A stretch of 64,000 bases of DNA. Source: Plectosphaerella cucumerina (lineage: Eukaryota > Ascomycota > Sordariomycetes > Glomerellales > Plectosphaerellaceae). The notes under the pieces are model-generated. The model did not search any database, had not been told where the DNA came from, and was given only the letters and a program-made list of their open reading frames with translations. Of the stretch, positions 56,160 through 64,000 are shown piece by piece. The stretch lies in the NCBI GenBank assembly GCA_020746995.1, contig JAGPXD010000001.1, positions 6,820,001 through 6,884,000 of the forward strand, read 5' to 3'. The translations under genes and the position numbers were made by a program. How positions within the stretch are numbered: the first letter of the stretch is position 1; each line of letters starts with the position of its first letter.

Positions 56160-57944
56160 CTAATTCTCCCCAAGATGCGGCTTGGGAGCTTCCTTGTCTT
56201 CCAATATCTCCCCATGCTCAATCTTGAGTGAATCTTTGCCATCCCGGCTACTCTCCACGTCAACCCCACCCGAGGACTTCCTGGCGGCTTGAATCTCCCT
56301 GGCAACTTGGACCGGGTTGCGCCCAGTGGAAAATATGTAGTCGACGTCTTCCAGGCGGATGTTGCTTGTCTCGGCTAGAAAGTTGTTAGCGGAAGCCTTT
56401 TTGAGGGGTGCCCGGAGACTGATACTCACGATAAAGGAAATACACCAGAGGAACGAAGATCAAGTTCGTCGTCATGAAAATAAGGTACGCCTTCCAGCGC
56501 AGCCGGTTGACAATGATGGGAGTGATCATGACAACGGTGAAGTTCCACAGCCAGTTGCTGCTGATACCAATGGCCGAGCCACGAGTGCGAGCCTCCAGGG
56601 GCAGAACCTCAGGTACGTAGACCCACGGGACACAGTTGACCCTGCACGTACCGTTAGTCTCGGCTTAGGTGCAGAACGGTTTCTGTACCAGGTGATACGT
56701 ACGACATTCCGAAAATCAACTGATAGAGGAAGAAGAAAGCCACAGATGCCGACGCGAAAGTCTGTCCACGGGGAGTTTCGTTTGCCTGTGACAGCAGGGC
56801 TGATGTCATCATCATGCACAGGCCGAGCCCAGTGCAGCCCCAGAGCATCGTCCTACGTCTTCCCATGCGGTCAAGCGCCAGCGAAGGTAGGATGCTTCCA
56901 AACATGAACATCATGTTGATGCAGCCGCCAAGGACCTGGCTTCGCTGAACAGACATGCCGACGTTCTGCTGCAGGACCGTGGGGATGTAGTAGACAATCA
57001 TGTTGATGCCGCTGACCTGGTTCATGAGCTGCACGAGCCAGGCAAGGAACAGGCGGTAGCGAGTCCGGACCTTGTCGGCGCGGAAGATGGCGAAGAAGGA
57101 CGAGTTTTGCGAAGTCGACTCGAGCTCGATCGCCCGCAGGATGGCCGTTTTCTCCGCCACAATGGACTCATCGGTGGGCTGCTTGTCAAAGACGGCGCAG
57201 AGAACCTCGACAGCCTCTTCACCTCTGCCATGGACGAAGAGCCAGCGCGGAGACTCGGGCAGGGCAAAGACCAGTATGCTCACGAAGATGGCGAATGCGG
57301 CCTGGAGGGCGACAGGGAGGCGCCACGCGATGGCACCACCGACGAAGCTCATGCCAAAGTTGAACCAGTAGGCAAATGTGATGCCAACGCCCACACATAG
57401 AACTTCGGCGCTCACGAGCCTGCCCCTGGAGGTGGCGGCGCAGAGTTCGGATTGGTACCTGGGCTGATGTCAGCATCTGATTAAACGGTGATGGATGAAG
57501 CTCGTCCTTACATGGGAACAGTGGCGGTCTTCAGGCCAGTGCCGACACCGGTGATGACACGGCCAATGATGAGATGGGCAACGGTGAAGGATGTGACCTG
57601 GAGGGTCGTCCCGACGAAGACGAAAGCCATCGCAAGCCAGATGACCCTGCGCCTGCCCAAGGCCTCGCCGACGAAGAATGCCACTGCGAAAGTCAGCTTA
57701 CATCGGGCGGCGATAACCGTACTTTGCACCCACCGACACAGCCAAGAAGACAGCCTAGATTGTAGCAGGACACGATGATGCCCGTCTGGGAGTCCGACGG
57801 GTGATTGAATAGATTGAGCCAATTCTCGTTTTGCAAGATGGGGCCGAAGACTCCCTGCTCGTAGCCGAAGAGGATGAATGCGAACAGACAGCACGTGGTG
57901 ACGCCCGCCTGGAGGCTTTTGCCTCTGCCCAGCCAGTCGCGCAT
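56160..57944 (-). CDS. MFS sugar porter 2
   Basis: Hexose-type importer in the plasma membrane. Five exons keep phase: 57734-57944, 57512-57683, 56703-57458, 56430-56641 and 56160-56374; 521 residues. Family marks: GYEQGVFGPIL in helix 1, EALGRRR in the 2-3 loop, VPMYQSELCAATSRGRLV (completed by a splice) after helix 4, PESPRWLF after helix 6, QLMNQVSGINMIVYYIPTVL in helix 7, MGRRRTM in the 8-9 loop, and YPETSNIRLEDVDYIF after helix 12. The Q-x2-N-x3-G-x-N-x3-Y pattern of helix 7 is that of glucose/xylose-type carriers. An acidic/basic tail follows. Substrate unproven. Confidence 0.93.
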
Positions 57945-59290
57945 GTTGGATGGTTTGTGGTAGGGTGAGGGTGGTGAGTAGGTATTTGGAAATGTTGGAT
58001 CAAAGATGGAGGAGAGAAGGATGGAATGATGCGAGATGCTCCAGAAAGATACTGGCCGACGGCATCTGGTGCTTTATGTACATCGCCAGGTCGCAATAAT
58101 CGAGGATGGTGCTCTTCCCCAGATATCTTCAGGTCGAAAAGCGAAAGTCTCGCTTCTCCACGCATCGCCAGATTGATCTGGGGGAGTTCTCCATGGGGAT
58201 GGGCTCGCTAGAGGCCTAGTGGACCCAGCTCGCGGCATGTGATGTCGCTTGCGCTTCCGTTATAGTGTTTTGGGCTGTTCAGCTGGCAGCGCTTTGGCTC
58301 CCCGAGTCAGCCCTGGCTTGGTGCTCGTAGCGCACGCACTGCGTTTTGGCGGCTCAAGCAAGATGCGGGACGCCCTCGCGTGGTTAACACTGCTTTTATT
58401 GGTATCTGGAGTTTCCAACAACCTCACAAGGACATCAGGAAGCGCGAGTCCGATCATTGCGTGTTGTGGTCCAATATCTTCACGCGCCCGTGGCAGCTGG
58501 CCACCTGATGCTGCCCCTGATACAGTATCTTCAATGAACTTATAGCACGAATGCCTGTACCCCCTAAGGCAGCATGCCGCGATTCCCTTCAGTGACATAG
58601 GTATCAAGGCAATTGAAGTCATCAGTAGGTTCAAGGAGAACTGGGCTTCTATGATCGAAAACAAGGCATCACAATTTTAACATCGAACGAAGCCGTGGAG
58701 GATTCAGACAATCGATGAGTGATGTTGCGGGGCATGTACCTACCGGCCTGTCGTTAAGATCACGTCCGCCTCCGCATCTGCGGACTTGACCAGGGTTAGG
58801 GTTATATCGGTCAACTCTCAGCACAGGGTTTCTGGGGTATTCCGAATTGAGACGGTTCATGCGGAGCGCATGTTGTCAAGCTGTTTTGCTGTGCCATCCA
58901 GCCGAAGCGCCCTGGAGGACGACCCGCGTGCCGTGTTTGTTTGCATGTTTATTCGCCTGGAAATCCCTGAAAAGGGCAAAGGGCGCTAACTACTCTGCAG
59001 GTACGCTACATGCTCATTCTCCAGAACTTTTGACAGGGTGAAGGGAAATGACAAGTAGGGGGAATACCCGCGTGCCGTGTAGCCCCAAACTGGCATCCCC
59101 AAACGCAGCCGACCGATGCCATTGAAAAGCCCAAGCGCACGCGACGTCGGGCCCATCTCGGTGTGAGGATCCGCAACCGCTACGAAAGCCGAGGCTTGTG
59201 ATGACTTGATATTTTCAGCCAGTGTACTTAAGCGTGACCGTGATGAAGTGGTCTCAACGGTGACAGCAGCATCCTGACACCCACGACAAC
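57945..59290. promoter_or_regulatory. Divergent region between sugar porter 2 and epoxide hydrolase
   Basis: About 1.35 kb between start codons. ORFs below 140 codons inside show no features. No tRNA or repeat recognised. Confidence 0.45.
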
Positions 59291-60671
59291 ATGGAGTTCA
59301 GTAACCTTGGGCTTCCTGCAGAGGAGAATCTGAAACTGAATCAGCCCATCCCCTTTACGATACAATTCGACAGGGACCTGATCGAACTGACCAGAACCAA
59401 GCTCGATCTTGCTCGCTATCCGACTGAGCAGAGCGACTTCAGCGAATCCAACTGGTCGCAGGGAGCCAAGGTCTCCAAAGTAAAGGCGCTCGCAAACCAC
59501 TGGCTTCACAGCTACGACTTCGAGAAACAAGAGGTATGTCGACGGACACTCCGGTCTTGATGCGTCTGGCTCACAAGCCTGGTATGATAGAGGCATCTCA
59601 ACTCCATCTTCAACCACTTCCTCGTCAAGATCAACGTGCCGGGCTTCGGCCATCTGATCTTGCACTACACCCACGCAAAGTCGTCAGCACCCGATGCCAT
59701 TCCACTTCTCTTCTCGCACGGATGGCCTGGCTCCTTCGTCGAAGCCAGCAAGGTTGTCGGCCCCTTGAGCAAGCCGAGTAACGCATCCGACCAGTCATTC
59801 CACGTGGTCGCACCTTCGATCCCTGGGTTTGGCTTCTCCCCCGCCGCTCACAAATCCGGCGTCGGCCCCGAGGTCACCGCAAGGGCGTTCAAGGCCCTCA
59901 TGGCCGACGTCCTCGGCTACAAGCGCTTCGTCACTCAGGGCGGCGACTTCGGCTCCTTCATCACACGCTCTGCTGCGATACAGTATCCCGAAGCCGTTGT
60001 CGCGCAGCACCTCAACATGTTTCCCGTTCCTGCGCCCACGCTCCGGACGGCACCGCTCGCTTACCTCCGCTGGTGTCTCTCCGGGCTCCTCTACACCGAC
60101 TTTGAAAAAGAGGCTCTGCGCGTGCGCCAGAACTTCGAGACAGAGCAGAGTGGCTATCTAGAGCAGCAGAAGACGCGGGCCCAGACATTGGGTTACGCGC
60201 TTGGCGACTCGCCTATCGGACTGCTGGCCTGGTTTGTTGAGAAGTTCCATGACTGGGGAGACGTCGAGAAGGCCTTTGACCCCGACACGGTCATCACCTT
60301 GGTCATGATGCACTGGATTCAGGGCGCTACGCCTGGCATGCGTTTCTATCAGGAGGCTTTCGGCAAGCGGCGAGAGGCGGAGAAGACCTTCGAGACGTAC
60401 GTTGGATGTCCAACTGGAGTATCCATGTACATCAAGGAGCAGCTACACGTGAGCGAACTTCAACCTGCCCCTTGGAACCTCGAAACAGGCTGACAAGGAG
60501 TCCCAGTGTCCGAGAGATTGGGCGCAGCAGGTGGCAAACATCCAGTTCTGGAGAGAGTACGACGTTGGTGGCCACTTTTCTTCACTTGAATGCCCGGAGT
60601 TGTTCGTCAGAGACATGAGGCAGTTCTTTTCGCAGACGCCAATTCAGAAGGCGTTCAGGTCACTGGATTGA
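59291..60671 (+). CDS. Epoxide hydrolase (microsomal-type alpha/beta hydrolase)
   Basis: Opens epoxides to diols by an Asp-ester intermediate. Exons 59291-59533, 59591-60448 and 60507-60671 keep phase (introns 59534-59590, 60449-60506); 421 residues. The N-terminal EHN domain (PFTIQFDRDLIELTRTKLDL) precedes the alpha/beta core with oxyanion motif SHGWPGS (about 123-129) and nucleophile Asp200 in TQGGDFGSF. A lid carries Tyr candidates (for example GMRFYQEAF), and the catalytic His390 is in VGGHFSSLECPE. No N-terminal membrane anchor is present, so the enzyme is probably soluble. Its position by oxygenases fits detoxification or catabolism of epoxides; that link is inference. Confidence 0.93.
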
Positions 60672-60795
60672 AGGGGTCGGGTGTGAGGGAGTTACACTGG
60701 CTATCGCAGGGAAACACATACAGCGGCATCTTCCATTCCTGAAATCTCTTTTAGAGATTGCTGCGCTGTTGTCTAAGTCCGCGAAAGGAATTAAC

Positions 60796-61545
60796 CTAAA
60801 TGTTCTCAAACTCCAGTGGCTCAGGCGCCGGCAACTTTGCGTACAGATCGTCGTACTTTTGTGTCTTCGCGAACTGCATGCCAGCCGCAAAGTGGAACAG
60901 CTTGGCGGCGACGATCATCCGGTCGCGCTTGGAATACTCGACAAGGCGATCGTAAAAGTCGGCCAGCGGAATGACAACGCGCTCAATGTGCTCTCCGTCT
61001 TCGAGGCGCTGCTCGGGCTTCTCATCCCCCTCGCCCAGCTTGACCTCGACCATGACGAGCTGCATGTTGGCGTTTGTCATTCCCGGGTCGGCGGCCTGGG
61101 GCGGACTGACGCTCAGCACTCGGCAGTCGTAGCCCGTCTCCTCCTTGAACTCGCGGACGGCGGCTTGCTCGGCCGTCTCTTCGGCATCGATGAGGCCGGC
61201 GGGCCACTCGACGGTGTACGAGTCGAGGGGCGGGCGGTACTGGATGACGACCATGGTCGATGGCGGGCGCGACGGGTGCAGCAGGATGTTTCCCATGGCG
61301 ACGGCATCGACGCCTGCCTTTCCGCGCGTCTTGCGCTCCGCGACCTCCCATGTGCGTGCCTTGCCGACTTGGTCGACGTAGTCGATCCTCTTGAGGGTGA
61401 TCCACCGGGCCTTGTCGAGGGGGAGGTCCGACGTCTTGGTGATGACGGGTTCTTGCGTCTTGGTGGCCATCCTGACGGTATTCCGGGTTGCTTCTGTGGA
61501 GGAAATGGTATGAATTCCCGGGGGTGGAGACGTAAAGTCAGGCAC
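60796..61545 (-). CDS. ADP-ribose pyrophosphatase (Nudix hydrolase)
   Basis: Splits ADP-ribose to AMP and ribose 5-phosphate. Single exon, 249 residues. The Nudix box G-x5-E-x7-RE-x2-EE-x-G is exact at 117-138 (GLIDAEETAE through REFKEETG). It is preceded by VVIQYRPPLDSYTVEWPAG, whose PP/EWPAG form is characteristic of the ADP-ribose-specific branch (yeast Ysa1-like). The first ATG (61545) gives a 25-residue extension before MATKTQEP; ATG 61470 is an alternative start and would give a cytosolic protein without the extension. Its 3' end meets the epoxide hydrolase stop, 124 nt apart. Confidence 0.92.
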   Translation of the reverse strand: MPDFTSPPPGIHTISSTEATRNTVRMATKTQEPVITKTSDLPLDKARWITLKRIDYVDQVGKARTWEVAERKTRGKAGVDAVAMGNILLHPSRPPSTMVVIQYRPPLDSYTVEWPAGLIDAEETAEQAAVREFKEETGYDCRVLSVSPPQAADPGMTNANMQLVMVEVKLGEGDEKPEQRLEDGEHIERVVIPLADFYDRLVEYSKRDRMIVAAKLFHFAAGMQFAKTQKYDDLYAKLPAPEPLEFENI

Positions 61546-61849
61546 GATGTGTTGGCGATGAAGTGTTGGTGATGGTGATGCGAAGTGACGATTCGAGTGA
61601 TGGAGGGGTTGGAGGGGTTGATGACATAATCGGGCCCCTTATCTTATCACCCCGCCTAACCCCGCCAGCTCCTTTTCTGCTGCATGTCCTCTGGTGTGAG
61701 AACCCCCTGAGAGCCCTATGAGAGACCCCTGAGAGCTTTCTAAAAAAAGTGTCACGAACCTACCTGACCCTTTCACCCACGACTGCATAGCGAGTTCATT
61801 TATTCCTTCTTGTCGCATCCAGTTACTTCAACTCGACCAATCTGATTTC

Positions 61850-62378
61850 TCAATGACCATTTGACAGCCATCTCCGCTGATTTTCGTCCTGAGTCCTCCG
61901 GCTCCATCCCGGTGGCTGCCCCTCCTCTCGATCTGACTGCTGCTTGGTCGTATGGATCGCCGTGGCTGCGTGTTCTGCTGGCGAATAGACGATGTAGAGC
62001 ATCAAAGGCATCGGTCCGGTGTTGAAAAACTGGTGTTGCGTCCCCGCCGGCACGATGACCATGTCGCCGGCATGGATCTCCTCGTCCCGGCCGCCGACTC
62101 TCGCCAGACCGGTGCCGGAGGTGAAAGTCAGAGCCTGGTCGACGCTGTGAGCCTGAGAAAGAGGTTAGCGGGGCATAAATTGGGGAGACGATGTCGATGC
62201 CAACCTCTTCGCTGATCACGCCACCTTCTGGAATGGACATGATGACTAATTGCGAGTACAGGCCGGTCCAAAGTACGCGACGGTAGTCATCAGACTTCGA
62301 GGGAAGGGCCGAGGTCATTCGAGGGAAAAATTGCATCTCGCGCGCCGGAGGATCGGTGGAGGGAGTCTTGAAGTTCAT
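61850..62378 (-). CDS. Cupin-domain protein (2)
   Basis: Exons 62205-62378 and 61850-62152 join across intron 62153-62204 in phase, 158 residues. A single small beta-barrel has the metal-ligand motifs split by the intron: GGVISEEAHSVDQALTF and, further on, IHAGDMVIVPAGTQHQFFNT. The Glu/His pattern (EEAHSVDQ, PAGTQH) is that of small bacterial-type cupins with unknown substrate. The C-terminal about 40 residues are polar (SDREEGQPPGWSRRTQDEN). No signal peptide. Function cannot be stated beyond a likely metal-binding barrel; divergent from nothing obvious, with a 945-nt gap upstream. Confidence 0.85.
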
Positions 62379-63323
62379 GGTGTGAGGAGAAGGTTCGATT
62401 CAGGCAATGATTGTGCGTCCGAGGATGTTTTGTCCGTGAAGGCGATTGACATTCGTGATCGTGGGAGCGTCCGTGAACGAGAAACCCCAAAGCCACCGAC
62501 CAGCACGCTGCACATTTATAGCATGGCAGTCGCTTTCAGTGGCGCCGCCAATCGTGCGATGTGCCTGCCTTACTCACGACACATGAGCGGTCGGCAATGC
62601 TGTAACGTGATTGCGATGAGCCGATACTGGATGCGGCATCTTGACAAACGGCGGGTGGTGTGATGTCGGCGTCCAGCTGCTCGATTTGCGGGTCGCGGCG
62701 ATGGCATGGGCTCATCTAGGCTTACGGACTTTTCGTGGTGCACCTCGGCATCCGCCGATGCCCCGGATTTTCCCTGCAACCATGGGGCTTTTGCGGAGAT
62801 GTCGCCGGTAATAATGCCCGGCTCCGGCTGATGGGATCCGGGGCGAGAACCGGGATGCGTAGACCGACGAATCTGGGAAGAGGTAGTGTGATGATCTTGC
62901 ACTTGCGGGTGTGCCTGGTGATTGACTGGCAGACTGGTCTCAGATGCATCTCTCGAGCGGCAAGCCGCCGACCGAGCCCATCTTGCGACGCCAGCATGCA
63001 CCAGATCGTCCTGCCAGGATGCCTGCAATTCTGCCCACTTGTACTGCAAGATCATCAACCTCCTCAACAGCAATGGGAAGATGGGAGAAAAATCAAATGA
63101 AGTGCGTGGTTTTCAAATATGAAAACGAAAGATGATGGGGAACATGGTGGTAGTAGTACATTTGTCGACGCAAAATTCCCTTGGCATCTCCCCTCAACAT
63201 TCTTGGACCCTCCTGCATCCCAATTGACGACCCTGATACTCCCACATCGCCCTTGACCTACACCCTCAGCAACCCATCTCCGTCCACACTCTGCTGTTTG
63301 CCTGTCACGACTCCATCAGTCCC
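62379..63323. other. Intergenic region
   Basis: About 945 nt between the start of cupin 2 and the 3' end of the single-pass membrane protein gene. Short ORFs only; nothing I can support. Confidence 0.4.
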
Positions 63324-63752
63324 TCAAGCACCTCCCCCCGTCGCCGTCGGCCCGCTCGCGCCTCCTGCATTCACACCGCTGTAGTAGTTCACATCCCTCG
63401 CCGGCGTGGTCTGGTTGACTCCCGTGCCCCCGTTGGTGTAGTTCACATCCCTAGCCGGCGTGGTCTGGTTGACGCCAGCGCCCCCGGTGACAGGAGCCTC
63501 CTCCATGATGGCGTTGTCTCCATTCTCGATGGCCATCCGCTTCTCCTTCTGCTGCTGGCGGATCTGACGGCGCGACTTGCGCTTGAAGAACCACAGGATA
63601 GCTACCATGATGATTGTGCCACCGATAGTCGCGCCGATGATGATGGCGGCGACCTCGCCGCCGTACATGCTCTCGCCATCCCATTCGATCCTGTCTGTAG
63701 GCTCGGCGGTGTTTTGGCGGGCCTCGTGGGGGATGTTGCCGATGGTGGGCAT
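63324..63752 (-). CDS. Single-pass membrane protein with 18-residue tandem repeat
   Basis: Single exon, 142 residues, no signal peptide. One hydrophobic helix (GEVAAIIIGATIGGTIIMVA) near residues 33-55 is followed by a basic stop-transfer segment (FFKRKSRRQIRQQQKEKR), so the C-terminus is cytosolic. The tail holds two copies of GVNQTTPARDVNY spaced 18 residues apart, encoded by a 54-bp tandem repeat at about 63384-63489. I recognise no family. The type resembles small fungal membrane proteins with SKG6-like helices (helix plus basic flank), but that is only similarity of layout. Confidence 0.7.
   Translation of the reverse strand: MPTIGNIPHEARQNTAEPTDRIEWDGESMYGGEVAAIIIGATIGGTIIMVAILWFFKRKSRRQIRQQQKEKRMAIENGDNAIMEEAPVTGGAGVNQTTPARDVNYTNGGTGVNQTTPARDVNYYSGVNAGGASGPTATGGGA
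63384..63489. repeat. 54-bp tandem repeat, two copies, within the membrane protein gene
   Basis: GTAGTTCACATCCCT begins at 63384 and again at 63438, and the following bases match with few changes. In frame (18 codons), so copy-number change would not shift the reading frame. Confidence 0.75.
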
Positions 63753-64000
63753 TGTGGCGGATGTTTATTGTGGGTTTATCGGGTAGAGAGGATGAGGTGA
63801 GGGCGTGATGGTTGAGGGGACGACTTCAATGGGCGATGAGAATAGCGGGCGGTTTGGATCAAGAGGTGTACAGGAAAGGGGTTCACGGCCGGATTCTGGT
63901 GTTATATCTCTGACGTCTTCCCACGTCACCCTTCTACATCCCTACAAGCGAGCCAGCCTGTGTCCGACTGCCGTGCGTCCGAGGACGACCTCATACAATG

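Noticed and set aside
24900..62378. Classical secondary-metabolite cluster
   Set aside because: Oxidoreductases, regulators and transporters are present, but no PKS, NRPS, terpene synthase or other backbone gene is seen.

Overview
This window comes from a filamentous ascomycete (Pezizomycotina, most likely a Sordariomycete). The genes are GC-rich and widely spaced. Most are split by short introns of about 42-70 nt with GTRNGT donors and CTNA branch points. The gene content is typical of that group: CFEM protein, DUF3433 membrane protein, Zn2Cys6 regulators, a hybrid histidine kinase, sugar porters and flavin monooxygenases. The genus cannot be fixed from the sequence alone. I rebuilt most genes exon by exon and checked that reading phase is kept across each splice.

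The left part (1-24 kb) is largely housekeeping. It holds the 5' part of translation elongation factor 3, a large acidic-tailed protein with a hidden HExxH zinc-protease signature, a small mitochondrial-type protein, a CFEM GPI protein, a 1373-residue DUF3433 membrane protein, a cysteine-rich surface protein under a degenerate tandem repeat, cytosolic glutaminyl-tRNA synthetase in nine exons, a macro-domain protein and a histidine phosphatase.

The right part (24.9-64 kb) is accessory metabolism. In order it holds a GMC oxidoreductase, a GPI-type secreted protein, a GH5 glycosidase, a sugar porter, a PTR2 peptide transporter, a small PAN-like secreted protein, Baeyer-Villiger-type monooxygenase 1 facing a cupin, a Zn2Cys6 regulator, an FAD amine oxidase, a hybrid histidine kinase with an in-frame TGA, an enoyl-reductase-type dehydrogenase, monooxygenase 2 facing a second Zn2Cys6 regulator, a second sugar porter, an epoxide hydrolase, an ADP-ribose pyrophosphatase, a second cupin and a single-pass membrane protein. 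There is no PKS, NRPS or terpene synthase. The set therefore looks more like an uptake, oxidation and detoxification neighbourhood than a classical secondary-metabolite cluster.

The points most worth a second look are the zincin-like protein at 3.6-8.0 kb, whose HExxH motif is cut by an intron; the TGA between kinase and receiver domains of the hybrid kinase; the four-copy repeat and adjacent palindromes at 17.9-18.6 kb; and the two monooxygenase/regulator modules. No tRNA, rRNA, transposon, CRISPR or viral sequence was recognised.
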